Source: Raphanus sativus | Lineage: Eukaryota > Streptophyta > Magnoliopsida > Brassicales > Brassicaceae | Reading direction: 5' to 3' | Assembly (NCBI RefSeq): GCF_000801105.2 | Contig: NC_079518.1 | Location: 9,556,106-9,620,105 of the forward strand | DNA length: 64,000 nt | Shown: positions 11,715 to 24,168 of the stretch, piece after piece | Layout: each line of letters begins with the position of its first letter | Numbering within the stretch: position 1 is the stretch's first letter | Translations under genes and position numbers: made by a program | Notes under the pieces: model-generated | Database searches by the model: none | Seen by the model: the letters and a program-made list of their open reading frames with translations, nothing else | Told to the model about the DNA's origin: nothing

Positions 11715-13507
11715 ATGGTTGAGCAGAAAAAGTATGCTCTGTTTCTAGCGACTCTTGATTCAGAGTTCGTGAAGAAAACGTACGGAGGATACCACAACGT
11801 ATTTGTGGAGACGTTTGGAGACGAAGGCGAGCACTGGGACTCGTTTAGGGTTGTCGAGGGCGAGTTTCCTGAGGAGAAAGATCTTGAGAAGTACGATGGT
11901 TTTGTTATTAGCGGAAGCTCTCATGATTCGTTCGAGAATGACCCTTGGATTCTTAAGCTATGTGACATCGTCAAGAAACTTGATGAGATGAAGAAGAAAG
12001 TTCTTGGCATCTGCTTCGGTCATCAGGTTCTATTCTTTTTTTTCCTATTGTTATCCCTTCTTTAGAATATTTTTTTATTTATTCACTAATTTAGTTATTA
12101 ACTATTGGTTTTAAGTTGAAATCTTTTACTTTTAGACTATATGTTGATTTTTTCTAATTATATTTAGTGACATTATTTGTAGCATAATAGCATGTTAAGA
12201 TACCATTTTACACAGAGAAAATTTATTGGAATTCTTTCACTATTACAATTCTTTTTATGTAAACCTCTCTTACTCATAACTCTGTTGATTCTAGGCTTTT
12301 AGCCATTTTAGAGCATTTTCGTAAGGCTTATTTTGATATGTTTTCAATGGTTAACATATGAAAATAATAAGATAAATTTTCAAACCAGAAATTCTATAAA
12401 AATTTGAGAAAACGGAGTCTATATATGCTGATGACAAAACAAAAAAAAATTGAGAAAACTTTAGAACAAGTGAATGTCTATTATTAATTTGTACATTTTT
12501 AAATTTAATTACCCAACTTAGTTATAGTAAAATTATTACTATTATTGTTATTATTATTATTTATTATTATTATTAACGTTATTGTGAATTACTCACATGA
12601 GTTCTTACCAATAATGATGCCTTTATTCGAAATTTGCGTAAAATAGAAGATGCCTATTAGAAAAATAATTTCAAGTTAATGAATCATTGTTTTTGACTTT
12701 GATTGGTATAATGTTTTGAAATTAACAAATGCATCAAACTCTTTTGTTTGTATGTAGCATTTCCGATAAGTATATTTTACGAGTGAACTAGTGAAGAAGT
12801 ATTCAATAAGCATGGCAATAAAAGTTAGGAATTAGGATATACCAGTATGCAACACACTAGCCACTCAATATAACGTTTTCGATTGAGATTATAAGATCAA
12901 TTCATCTAACCAGAAAATTTTCAACCTCCTTTAGATCATAGCCAGAGTAAGAGGAGGAACAGTTGGAAGAGCAAGGAAGGGACCAGAACTTAAGCTTGCG
13001 GACATAACCATCGTGAAAGACGCGATTACACCGGGAAGTTACTTCGGAAACGAGATCCCAGACAGCATAGCGATTATAAAATTGCACCAGGACGAAGTGT
13101 TAGTGTTGCCGGAAACTGCCAAAGTACTAGCTTATTCCGACAAGTACGAGGTGGAGATGTACACCATTGAGGATCATTTCTTCTGTCTTCAAGGACATCC
13201 CGAGTATAACAGAGACATTCTCTTCGAGATTGTTGATCGTGTCCTTCGTCTTGGCTACATCACGGTTAGCCCCTTTTTCCCCTTTACAAAACTCAATTAT
13301 ATATATTAAAAAATACTAAAAAATATATAGAGCTTGGTATATATATTGTAAAAATATAGTATTAGTTAATTTGATAAATAATAATTAATTCTGCAGCAAG
13401 AAATAGCGGATACGGCAAAGGCCACTCTGGAGAAAAGAGGAGCAGACAGGAAACTTTTGGAGAAAATTTGCAAGAATTTTCTCAAAGGCAGAGTTCCAGC
13501 CAATTAG
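11715..13507 (+). CDS. Gamma-glutamyl peptidase (class I glutamine amidotransferase-like), GGP2/GGP3 type, 250 aa
   Basis: Three exons, 11715-12026, 12935-13264 and 13397-13507, give 250 residues, the usual GGP length. The class I amidotransferase nucleophile elbow GICFGHQ ends exon 1 (Cys near residue 100), and the catalytic His of QGHPEYN lies in exon 2. GGPs are cytosolic enzymes that remove the gamma-glutamyl group from glutathione conjugates, a step in glucosinolate and camalexin synthesis. ATG 11715 is chosen because homology starts at [13 protein letters not shown]; an upstream GTG in the same frame adds only leader residues. It is a tandem neighbour of the GGP1-like gene at 14619 with the same intron positions, but more diverged (for example SGSSHDSF instead of SGSPHDAF), so its substrate preference may differ. 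Intron 1 (908 bases) is AT-rich. Confidence 0.92.
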
Positions 13508-14474
13508 TTCCACTCCCATATGATCTATTTGGCTCTTCTTATATTTGTGGATTTATCAGCTTGCTTCATCCTTATTCAATGTATAATAATTACCTAATAA
13601 TCTCAAGCGTGGCATCTTTACTTATGTTTTGTGTGTACCATAAATGAAATGAACTTAATAAACACCACTTCTAGTTTTTGCATTGTTCACAATAATAATA
13701 GCAATAATTAATTACTGTTTGTATTCACATGTTGACACAATTTATAGTACTAGCATCCACATATTGCCGACATGTAACATTTTGATCGGTTAAGTGAAAT
13801 ATATTAATGAATGATTGTTGTGTCCATCACATTAATTAACAAATGCATACATTGAAATCATATAAACATGTCACGAAAAACATGCACTAAATTATACTTT
13901 CATGATTTTAAGTAATAAAAATTAAAACCAAAATACTCCAATGTTCTAAATTTCTATCGTCATATAAACATGTCAAAATATTTTTCCATGAATAATATAC
14001 ATCACTATTAGAGCTACACACAAGCTTTTAATATAAGAATATTAATTAAGATTTGTGATTAACTTGAAGGCAAAAGTACGCAAAAGTCTAATAATACGGT
14101 GAAATCGGATTCAAATCTCGGTCATTGAAGAATTAACATTTCGACATCGCCAAAAACATAAAACCGACATATGACAACACATGATTAGTCTAGACTATTT
14201 CTATGAGACTAAGATATCTCTGTATAATTCAAAAAAAAAATATCAAAACATCAAGATCCATGAACTATAAAAAATAAAACATCAAAATTCCATAAAAAGA
14301 CATACATTTACACATACTGTATTATTAGATTACAATCATATAGTAAAAGCAAATGTTAGCCATGGGACACACATGAATGTGTCTTTTGTTTGATTACCTT
14401 TTGTAACTAGCGGTGGAGTAGTGTTCTTTTCACATAGAAATAAAATAAAATTAAAAAAAAAAAGTCTCAGCCTT
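13508..14474. other. Spacer between the two GGP genes
   Basis: 3' flank of the first and promoter region of the second GGP gene. AT-rich, with no transposon ends recognised. Confidence 0.45.
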
Positions 14475-14481
14475 TATATAA
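14475..14481 (+). promoter_or_regulatory. TATA box of GGP1-like gene
   Basis: TATATAA in CCTTTATATAAGGG, about 140 bases before the ATG at 14619. The leader carries a GA run at 14546-14560. Confidence 0.6.
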
Positions 14482-14618
14482 GGGATCTTCCCATCATCCA
14501 AGTAGGATTCTCCAAAAACCTATTCACTTATTTTTAAGCGTGTGCGAGAGAGAGAGAGAGCGATCATCTTCTTCTTCTCTGTTATAAAGCTGACCTCTTT
14601 CTCCCGAGAATCAAACCA

Positions 14619-16183
14619 ATGGTGGTGGAGCAGGAGCAGCAGAAGACGAAGAGGTTCGCTCTGTTTCTCGCAACGTGCGACTCGGAGTTCGTGAAGAAAG
14701 CTTACGGCGGCTACTTCAACGTCTTCGTCTCCGCTTTCGGCGAAGAAGGCGAGAAATGGGATCTCTTCCGAGTCGTCGACGGCGATTTCCCCGACGACGA
14801 CGATCTCGACAGCTACGATGGTTTCATCATCAGCGGTAGCCCGCACGACGCCTTCGCGGACGCTGATTGGATCGTCAAGCTCTGCTCGGTTTGTCGGAAG
14901 CTCGATGAGATGAAGAAGAAGGTTCTCGGCATCTGTTTTGGCCACCAGGTATTATTAAAAAAAAAAGATGTTTCTTTTTATTTTGGATCTGATCTAATTG
15001 AGATTCTTTAGGGTTTTAGAATGTTACATTTTGAGTTTTGATGGGTTTCATGGTGGGTGAGAGAGCTCTGTTTTTCAGGAACTATTTGGGTGTAAAGTCT
15101 CAGACTTTGGTCATCTTTACTGGCCATTTCTAGATGCAATGATGTTGTTGACATCTTTATGTTGTGAAATATTATTAAAGTCCCAGACTTTGGTAATCTT
15201 TAGTTAGTTACTGGGCATTTCTTGAACCGTGTTGTTGAACTGCATTTTATAACATCTTCATGTTGTAAGATATCATTAGTTGCACCATGTTTTAGCAAAA
15301 AAATATATATATATATATATATCATTAGTCAAAGTCCCAAACTTTGGTGATCCATTTACTGGGGCATTTTCCGATTTTTTTATCCAATTGATCACTGCAT
15401 TTTATGAGATCTTCTTCTTTTCATAGAATTGCTCTATCTAGATGTTTAATTTGATTGGTTGAAACTGTGTCCCTACCATTCTTTATCTCTAAATTGTTTT
15501 AGTCTCTGAACAGAGACTCAAATGCTTTTGTCACTGTTGAATCATTTTACTTGCTATGTATACTTTCTCCTCTTAAATGGAAATTGTAAATGTTCTTCAT
15601 TGACTTACTTTCAAATTGATTCAGCGGTTTTGTTTTTGATCCATAGAGTGTTTCTCTCTTCTTTTTTATATACAGATAATAACTAGAGTCAAAGGAGGGA
15701 AAATAGGAAGGGCTCGTCAAGGCCCAGACATGGGTCTGCGAACCATAACCATAGCAAAGGACAACGAGAAACTCGGCCTTTACTTTGGAGACGAGGTCCC
15801 TGCATCTTTAGCCATTGTCAAATGCCATCAGGACGAAGTCTTGGAGCTCCCTGATTCTGCAACGGTCTTGGCCTCTTCCGAGGTATACCAAGTGGAGATG
15901 TTCTCAATCGGAGACCACTTCCTATGCATCCAAGGTCACCCCGAGTATAACAAAGAGATTCTCTTTGAGATCGTGGACCGTGTCCTCAACATGAAGCTTA
16001 TGGAGGTTTCTTCATGCCCCCCACCCTCTATGTCGTTTAACGTATAAGCTTATGTGATCGATCTTTTCTTCTTGTTTTCAGCAAGAGTTTGCGGATAAGG
16101 CTAAGAGTACGATGGAGACTGCGGAACCAGACAAGGATCTATGGCAGAAGCTCTGTAAAAACTTTCTGAAAGGTCAAATCTGA
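14619..16183 (+). CDS. GGP1: Gamma-glutamyl peptidase 1 (glutathione-conjugate processing), 253 aa
   Basis: Exons 14619-14948, 15676-16005 and 16082-16183 join in frame to 253 residues. Exon 1 ends in the nucleophile motif GICFGHQ and exon 2 carries [19 protein letters not shown] with the catalytic His. Close agreement along the protein with what I recall of Arabidopsis GGP1 (At4g30530), including SGSPHDAF and the C-terminal LCKNFLKG, supports the name. The enzyme hydrolyses the gamma-glutamyl bond of glutathione conjugates in the cytosol, supplying intermediates to glucosinolate and camalexin pathways. The coding start is GC-rich and rich in GAC/GAG codons compared with the first copy. The tandem arrangement indicates local duplication, older than the transposons around it. 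Confidence 0.93.
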
Positions 16184-16874
16184 GCATGTTTAGTTTGCTA
16201 TTGCCATCTCTTGATGAAAACCCCTGCAATTTCCTTCATATTTTATCTTCAACAAAACATTGAGGAAAAACATAAAACAATTAGAAATAATCATGTTTCT
16301 TATTAGTGTTACAATACAAATAAAACTAGAAACAAATTCAGCAACAGGACCGCATCAAGAACTCACGAGTGTGTGTTGTGTTCTTCAGAAATCAAGACAA
16401 AAACTTTATTGTCTTACCGTGAACTTTCAAAGGATCACATCGATTTCAGAAACGGTGACACGAAATATTTAAGTGAAATGGCTGTTCTAGTAATTAATCA
16501 TAATTAATTTCTTAATTTGGGATTGAAAAATTAATTAAAAGTCTCTAAAAAGATCGATGTATTTTCTAAAATTGTATCATATCAGGCTATCACCCATCAA
16601 TATTCAGTATACATATAATATACATTGCTTGGTATGAATTTGTATAGTTTCCTTGTTTTAGAGCTGACAAATCTTGTTTTACCATATCAAAATTATGACT
16701 CAAACCGTAAGAATAAACTTTCTAGAGTGAATCCCATAACACAAATCAAAAGAGAGAGAGATCTTTTATGTTGATAAAACAAGGAACAAAAGAAAATTTA
16801 ACAATCTGAAGAAAGAAAGAAAGAAAATACTGCTAAATTTTGGAAACGATTCTACGTTCTCTCGATCAAATCTC
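16184..16874. other. Convergent 3' region between GGP1 and the ENODL gene
   Basis: Both neighbours end here, so it holds two 3' UTRs. No other gene was recognised. Confidence 0.45.
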
Positions 16875-17679
16875 TCAAGCCATAGCCAAACCAATAGCAA
16901 CCGCGGTCAAGAACAAACCGCTTCCAACATTCAATCCACCCGCGGCGTTATGGGCTGGAGCCGGAGCTGGAGTCTTAGCCAGAGGAATAACAGGAGTAAC
17001 CTTAGGATTTCCACCTTCGTCGCGGTCACCGCTACTGCCGCCACCAGGGACGTTGCGTTCAGCCAATACAACAAGATGCATCTTCTGGCCTTTAGCGCAG
17101 TGATCAGGAGCACCACTGATGAAGAAGTAAGCTCCTGAATTCTCTAGCTCGAACTTTGTGTCTCCATCGTTGTATTGCTTCAAGGGGTTTGATGTGTTAC
17201 AGCTATCGTAATCTTCTTTTGTCACTTGTAACACCGAATCAACTTTCGCGTCGTACTTCCACACTAATAATCCACATGCATGCATGAACACATCATTATA
17301 AAACCATATAAGAATATAAAGGAAAAAAAAAACTAATTACTAAACCAAACTTGTGAAATGAATATTTACGCATGAATACATTATTATAAAACCATATAGT
17401 ATATCAAATATATGATATGCTCCTGGAATAGAAAGGAAAAATCACTAGTACATCAAACTTGAGAAGAGATGTAGAAAGGTAATATAGGGTACCGAGAATG
17501 TCTCCGACTTTGAAACGATTGTTCTCAGCCCATTGATTGAGAGTGTTGCTGGAAGAATCTGGAACCTTCCACGACTGTGAAGATCCACCGACCAGAATCA
17601 TCCTCGGTTTGGAGGCAGCATGGCTCACTGTGGTGAGTAAGAGAAAAACAAGAGTCAAAACTGGAACAATGACACCCAT
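16875..17679 (-). CDS. ENODL12: Early nodulin-like protein (GPI-anchored phytocyanin), ENODL12 type, 191 aa
   Basis: Two exons on the minus strand, 17679-17493 and 17263-16875, give 191 residues. An N-terminal signal peptide (MGVIVPVLTLVFLLLTTVSHA) is followed by the plastocyanin-like domain: VGGSSQSWKVP, NRFKVGDIL, then across the junction VWKYDAKVDSVLQV, and the disulphide Cys residues in DSCNTSNP and GAPDHCAKGQKM. Copper-binding His and Met/Gln ligands of true plastocyanins are not all present, as usual for ENODLs. A Pro/Ala-rich stretch and hydrophobic tail (GLFLTAVAIGLAMA) predict GPI anchoring at the plasma membrane. The gene name is inferred from position next to the At4g30530 and At4g30620 relatives. 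ENODLs act at the cell surface in reproduction and transport; the exact role is not visible here. Confidence 0.88.
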
Positions 17680-17797
17680 TTAGTTGAGCTCTTTGTTAGT
17701 ATGAACAACCCTTTGGTTATTTTTGGTGTTTGGAGGTTGTCTCTCGTTTGGTTTTGTTTACGCAAAGGTGAAGATAATAGGAGGTGGTGGATGCTGT

Positions 17798-17804
17798 TTA
17801 TATA
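17798..17804 (-). promoter_or_regulatory. TATA box of ENODL gene
   Basis: CTATATAAAC on the minus strand, about 120 bases upstream of the ATG at 17679. Confidence 0.55.
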
Positions 17805-19112
17805 GCAATCTGCTTGGTAAATCTGGTATTAATTAATACTGAAGTGTCATCTCTCTCTGATTCGCTAGCTAGATGTCAGTTTTTAATCACTTTTTATTAC
17901 AAAATTAATGTTCCAGAATAATTTAATTAATTTAGAAACCGTCATGAACTCTTTGGTTTGAAAATTTTGATAGACTTTATACTAAATGGTTACAGTTTTT
18001 CAAAAACAATTAATGAGCCAATAAAACAGTACCTCTAACTCTCTTATCAGTGTTATACGTAATACGTTAGGCATGGAAGTCTTCGGACGATTGATAGTTA
18101 CGAGTTACGGTACGGAGCCGTTGTGGTCGAGAACGAATTCAAACATCTTAATGGCTAATTAGTAGAGCGACGACAGATTTAAACGTATTTTCTCCCCTTA
18201 AAACATTTCTAGAAATTGGTTTTGATTGATCGCACGAATTACCACTATTAATTTGACTTATGAATATAATTCAAAAATACTGTCTAGACGTTGGGAGGAG
18301 TCTACACAATTAATTTAACGTGGTTTAAGTTTCGTTTTAAAAGAATGTAACAGGTTTACTAGAATCTCCTAGTCATTCAACTGGAAATCTTTTAGCATGT
18401 AACAAGATAGATAATCGTGCATTCTTTTCATTTAAAGGGTCTACACCAATTTTACTAGAGGATAAGCATTCGAATTTAGGTCTTCTTTATGGCTCTGGCC
18501 AAGGCCTCTACCCATTTGATGAGATAACTTGTCAAATGGCCTAAGAATGAGAATGTCAGAGAAGAATCATCTCAGAGAATTAAAGAAAGTTGCCAAGAAT
18601 TGACATGATTATAATCAGTCTATAGTTCAAAACAAAAGTTGCATCATATAAAGACAGGGGATGGGACAACAAAGCCGGTTCCAGTCTCTATCTCAACAAG
18701 TTTTCCTGGAACAAAGGTAAACTATATGACTTTGTTTACAATAAAACTGTAAAATTACATATAGAGAACATTATTTTAAATTTTTTTGAAATTTATTGGA
18801 ACGAACTATTTAAACTAAAGTTTGTTTTCTAAATGTTTCCACAAAAAGATTAGAATCCATTCCGAGTAAATTCTTTAAAGCTTCTTGATTCATTCCCACA
18901 ATTTGGAAACCAGAAACACGATTAGAGAGCATTCAAGAAAATTGTTGATATCCAAAGAAGTACAAGGGTTCAAATATTTCTCTCTGGCTCATTAGAGTTG
19001 ACTTGAGACAGAGTTGTAGTTTCTTTTTTGCCGGTATAAAGACAAAACAAACAAACTGGACTTCTCATACCTGAAGTTCGAGTATAAAGACAAAAAAAAA
19101 GATCTGGTTCTG
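17805..19112. other. Spacer, no gene seen
   Basis: Promoter side of the ENODL gene and 3' flank of the YbaB-like gene. No convincing frame or transposon terminus. Confidence 0.45.
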
Positions 19113-20488
19113 TTACTTTAATCCATCACTTAGACCTGGTGGCATGCCTAAGCTCTGGGCAAGATCACTCATTCTTTCTTTCATAGCCTGTGAAATCCAA
19201 AAGGCTGTGTTAAGCAAAAGATGGAAGAAAATAAATAGCGATAGTTGTATCGTAAAAAAATATACGGTATGTGGTTTCTTTTTACCAGAACACTCTTTGC
19301 ATGTGCGTCCTTGTATGCTTCTGTAACCAGTAGTGATAGTTTCTGCCAGAGGAAACAACATGAGAACATGAGAAGCTGAAGGAGTATAGCTTTTTTCATC
19401 CCCTTTGGTAAGAAGTAAACAAAAGAGAAAGTTTACTCACCTCGGAACCTAATTCCATAGCTGCATCAGTGATATCAGTGCGGATTGGTTGCTGGTTACC
19501 CGATAACGTAACCTGGATACAAATTCGAACTTCCGGGTGGTCAGTCACACACCACATAAAGAGATAGAATAAAAAAAAACGTAGCAGTCTGATTGAATAG
19601 AACTGTAAAACTATCCACGAAAGGAACAAACTATACAGCATAATCAGATCAGACTCATTGATTTGATTATAGACTAAACGTAGTGTGTAATAATGGTGTA
19701 TTATTAGGACACAGATCAAAGGAGAGTGTAATAAAATAACCTTGACAAGCTCGCCTTCACAATAACCATCAAACTCGGCACTGAAAAATAAAAAGCAGCA
19801 TGAGAACTTAGTAAAAAGTGTAAGGTTGGGTTAATAAAGAGGGAGGGAGGGAGGGGACATACACAGCTAACTCCTTCTGGACACGAACAGCCTCAACTTG
19901 GACAACCATTTGAGCTTTCTTCACAGTCTCATAAAGATTCTGCATATTACCAAGTATCCCTGCCTACCATCCAAACAGAATAAGAAACAAGAGCTCAGAA
20001 TGAATTTGATAATTAATTGTACACAGAGCAAATGAATGGGTATACCTTTGATTGTCCCTCATCGTTATTGTCCTTCTTTCCACCTCCGAACAATCCATTA
20101 ACACGAAGAGACCTGTTAGGGCTCTTCCGATTCAACCATACCACGTTGTTGTTCTGTCTACTACCTCCTCGTTGCGCCACGTTCCCTGAAAATTTAAAAA
20201 CAATGGAACTCGAATTTTGCAACCCCCTCCATTTAATTGTGTAAATTGAGATGGAAATAAAACTTGCAACTACTCAAAAGATTCATGAGATTCAGAATAT
20301 GATTTCGAGAGCTCATCAAACTCTAAAGTGATACACTTCAATTCACACACACACACACACACTCAAGCGCGACATATATATATATATAGAGAGAGAGAGA
20401 GATGCACATAGAGTTTAAGAGGCTAACCATTAGAGAAAGGAGAGAGGTAAGGCTTGAAGAAATCAGTTGTCGTCGCCGTCGAAGCCAT
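19113..20488 (-). CDS. Plastid YbaB/EbfC nucleoid-associated family protein (STIC2-like), 181 aa
   Basis: Seven exons on the minus strand: 20488-20428, 20185-20046, 19963-19863, 19780-19741, 19512-19441, 19342-19286 and 19187-19113, joining in frame to 181 residues. The first 65 or so residues are Ser/Asn/Arg-rich without acidic residues, as expected of a chloroplast transit peptide. The YbaB core follows: AGILGNMQNLYETVKKAQMV, then EFDGYCEGELVKVTLSGNQQ, then the C-terminal helix ending MSDLAQSLGMPPGL. The exon 3 donor GTATGT was chosen because it alone keeps the frame into exon 4. Bacterial YbaB is a small DNA-binding dimer; the Arabidopsis relative STIC2 acts in thylakoid protein targeting. 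Synteny suggests the At4g30620 orthologue. Confidence 0.9.
20344..20402. repeat. Compound microsatellite (CA)n-(TA)n-(GA)n
   Basis: CA run 20344-20362, TA run 20374-20389 and GA run 20389-20402, all inside intron 1 of the YbaB-like gene. Confidence 0.9.
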
Positions 20489-20620
20489 TGCTCTTCCCAG
20501 AGAGATATTATCTCGAATTCGGTCGGAGATGATAGACAGAGAGAGTAAGGAGGAGATATTTCCATTAACGAATGATATAATGACACGTCATCATACGTAG
20601 GATCTTTTAAGAGAAATTGT

Positions 20621-21078
20621 CAAAAATCATTTTCATAGTACCACTTTTCATATTTACACTAACCACTTTTACCACTACTTTTAATGAAGGGTCTAGATTT
20701 AAAGGTTTAGGATTTAGGATATAGATTTGATGTTTTAGGGTTTAAGGTATATAATTTAGGGTTTAGAGTTTAAGATTTAGGGTTTAGAGATAAGAATTTA
20801 GGGTTTATAGTTTAGACTTTAGGGTTTAGGGTTTAGGATATTGAATTTAGGGTATATAGTTTAGGGTTTAGGGTTTAGAGTTTGAAGATTTTGGGTTTAG
20901 GGTTTAGAATTGGAAGTTTAGGAATTAGAACTTGGGATTAGAATTTTGAAAAACATATAAAAACAAAGATATAAGAATCTTTATCATTTTAATAAATAAA
21001 GTATTATTGAAAATGTGTCTTTAGTGGTGATAAAGATGAATAATGGTACCTTAAAAGTGGTATTTTTGAAAATTCCCC
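20621..21078. mobile_element. MULE-type non-autonomous element filled with degenerate TTTAGGG repeats
   Basis: Flanked by a perfect 9-base duplication ATCTTTTAA (20612-20620 and 21079-21087), the length made by Mutator-like elements. Ends are inverted: GAGAAATTGTCAAAAAT on the left against GGGGAATTTTCAAAAAT on the right complement. Much of the interior (20690-20930) is degenerate telomere-like GGTTTAGGGTTTA. Confidence 0.8.
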
Positions 21079-21702
21079 ATCTTTTAATGAGCTTATTGGG
21101 CTTTGTTTGATGATTGGAATTAACATTGGCTTGGCACCCCTATAACGCAAATTTGATAGGATGACTGGATGAGAAAACCCGATTACCACAACGCTAATTT
21201 GATAAAGTTTTCATATAATTTTAAAAAGTTGTTTTTTTTTTGCTAACTATTTTCTTTTTTTAAAAGTTGTTGTGACTTAAATTAATACATTTTAGAATCT
21301 AACGTAAAACCATATGATTTGAATTTTGATATTTTAACGATATTAAAACACTTTCACCATAAAAGCCTTGAAGATACAGATTTGAAAGATAATAATATAC
21401 CAGAAAACTCCATTAAAAAGGAAGTTGAACAATTTATTATGAAAGACCAAAAGTAAGCAAAAGAAAATACGAAATGGTGAGGAAGGAAAGGATTGTTGAG
21501 TTAAATTAACCGACTTTATGAAAAAAGTCGTGAGGATAATGTTTACTAGCTTTTTTTCTTTCATTAGAAAAAATGGAAAAACAAATCAATTTTGTATGAG
21601 ACCAAAATGGTCTAGAAATATTATTGTTTTAAATGTCCTAGAACGTCAAACATTTTGAACGTACTCATTAGGCTCGTAACACAAGACCAAACTCTCTATC
21701 TA
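21079..21702. other. Upstream region of the F-box gene
   Basis: AT-rich, no other feature recognised. The gene start is the ATG at 21703. Confidence 0.45.
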
Positions 21703-22399
21703 ATGGAAGTCAACGACGATGGAGAAAAGCTGAAAATGGGATCCTTACTCAGCCCTGGTTGGGCTAACTTGACTAGGGAATGTCTCATCGACATCTTCTC
21801 GCGTCTAAGCGAAGACCAGAGATGGATCGGACCAATGCTGGTATGCAAGACCTGGATGAACGTATGTCATGACCCTTCATTCAACACGATCTTCGATCTC
21901 GAAACTCGATTTCAGTCATTCCCCGAGTCGATTAACTGAAGGAATCCCGAGTTTGAGGACAAGGTCGACTCCTTCCTCCGATCTGTTGTTGACCGGAGTG
22001 AAGGAGGTCTCACTGAGATTCGGGTCAGGCACTGTACAGATCGCTCTCTATCTTACGTAGCTGACAAGTACGTATCAGTCCTCTAGTTTACACTAATGTC
22101 AGATTGCTTTCCTTGGGAGACACGGAAACCAATCGCATGATTTTGATGGGACGAATGTAATCATGGCCTTAGGATTTTGGAGAATATTGATAGTTTAGTA
22201 AGAATTTTAATTAAATACAAAAATTAACAAAGGAAAATTCCATAAAAATACCCAACTAAATTTTGTTAAAATTTTTAATACCCAAATTTTTTTCACTATC
22301 CAGTTTAATACCCCAACTAATTACTTTGCTCATTTTAATACCCAAGCTTTTAAAAATGTGCACACTTTAATACCTAAACTTTATTTATTTTAATAAAAA

Positions 22400-23046
22400 C
22401 TAGATTTTGATCCGCGCTTTGGAAGCGCGGAATATTTTACGATGGAAAATTTTACTAATAACTTAACAAATATTTTGATAACTTTTGAAAAGTGTGTATT
22501 TAAAATATTTTTGCATTTAAATCAGTGTTTTTAAATTCAATCCGATTGTGATTATACCGGTTAATCCGGAGATCTGACAATTCAATTTAGGTTTTTAAAA
22601 TATTCATATTAAAAAAATTACTAAAACCCGAGACTAACCGATTGAACTGATAGATAACCGATATGTAATCTAATTTGATTTAAATTGTAATAGTTTCATA
22701 ATTTGTAATCTTATAATCCAAATGTTAAAGTTTATTATTTTGAATTTATGAAATTATGACGTTTCTACAAAATTTTAAAGAGAAAATGATAGATATAAAA
22801 TAACTAAGATTAATTATTGTATTGTTTGGAAACATTGATAGTAGTATAAAAAGTATATTGTTTGGAAATATTGATAGTAGTATAAAGAATTAAGTATATT
22901 GTTTGGAACCATGGATAGTAGTATAAAGAAATGAACATTAGTGATTTAATGTAGGTTTAACTATAAAGTATAAAGATGTATTTAATTTAAAAACTTACAT
23001 AATAAATATTAGATCCAACAGAATGTTTCTGTTTTAATAAGATAGA
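22400..23046 (-). mobile_element. Non-autonomous Helitron, 647 bases, inside the MULE left arm
   Basis: On the minus strand it starts TCTATCTTATTAAAACAG (from 23046) and ends CTAG at 22400, preceded by a hairpin TCCGCGCTTCCAAAGCGCGGA. It sits between A and T with no target duplication. The other arm of the host MULE keeps the uninterrupted sequence, confirming the ends. No Rep/helicase coding. Confidence 0.88.
22819..22928 (+). repeat. Three tandem ~37-base repeats inside the Helitron
   Basis: Unit GTATATTGTTTGGAAATATT plus GATAGTAGTATAAA, three copies with few changes. Confidence 0.8.
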
Positions 23047-24168
23047 TACTAATAAGTTTCAAATAAAATTTTAAAAAATCTCTAAAATTTATAAAACAAA
23101 CTCAAAAAATTCTTAAAAAAATTTGGTGTTTGAGAAACAAAAGTAACTAAACAGTGTAAAATATTAAATTTTATAATAAAATATCTAAGTTTTAAATATT
23201 GTATTTACTTTGTTTTCTGAAATAAAAAACGAAATTTTTTTTATCATTCAAAATCATTTAATTTTTAAAAAAATAAAATTTCCATGGTTTATCTACCTTC
23301 TTTCCTAAATCTTAAAATAAAATTAGAATTTTTAATAATTTTTTTCTTAGATTTTTGAGATATTTTAAGTTTTGTTTGAAACTTATTAGTATTTTTATTA
23401 AAATAAATAAAGTTTAGGTATTTAAAGTGGGAACAGTGTTAAAAGTTTGGGTATTAAAATGAGCAAAATAATTAGTTAAAGTATTAAACTGGGTAGTGAA
23501 AAAGTTTGGGTATTAAAAAGCTTAACAAAATTTAGTTCGGGTATTTTTATGAAATTTTCCCAATTAACAATTGGATCGTATGTTTATACATGGGATTTTC
23601 AATGTATAACTCATTATTTATTTTAACATAGAATAACTCTATTATGGGAAAAAACTCTATTATGGAAAACCAAAATTACTATTATATTTACATAATAATT
23701 TTTTTTACTTTATTATAAACACTACAAGAAAACATCGGTATTCTGAGGGACATTCCGAGGGAAAATGATTTCCTCAGAATTTTCTGACGAAAAACCGAGG
23801 AAATTCCAAGGAAACCTAGAAATGTGGTTTCCTCGGAATTTCCTCGGAATTTTCTGAGGAAATTCCGAGGAAAACACATTTCCTCTGAATATTCCGAGGG
23901 AATACCGAGGAAACCATTTCCGTCGGAAAAACCGACGGATATTTCTAAAATTCCGAGGACATTTTGTAGCCGTTAGAGAGCCGTTGGGATAGCTGTTGGA
24001 CAATTTTAAAAATTCCGAGGAAATTTCGAGGAAGGGTAGTTTTTCCTCGGAATTTCCTCAGTATATCGGCTGGATTTCATCTATAAATACAGCCACCCCT
24101 CTTCCTCTTCATTCACTCCATTTCTTCTTCTTCTCTCCTACTATCACGAAATTGATATAAAAAAAAAC

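Larger units (their letters stand above)
22231..23561. mobile_element. Foldback MULE-type element, carrying a nested Helitron
   Basis: Long inverted arms start AGGAAAATTCCATAAAAATA on the left and GGGAAAATTTCATAAAAATA on the right complement, continuing for over 200 bases each. It is flanked by a perfect 9-base duplication AATTAACAA (22222-22230 and 23562-23570), as for Mutator-like elements. Without the Helitron the element is about 680 bases and has no coding capacity. It lies in the F-box gene intron. Confidence 0.88.

Noticed and set aside
14520..14945. Minus-strand 141-codon frame over GGP1 exon 1
   Set aside because: Antisense shadow of a GC-rich exon; the plus frame has the enzyme motifs.
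20690..20930. True interstitial telomere from a chromosome fusion
   Set aside because: The array is degenerate and lies inside a transposon with a 9-base target duplication.
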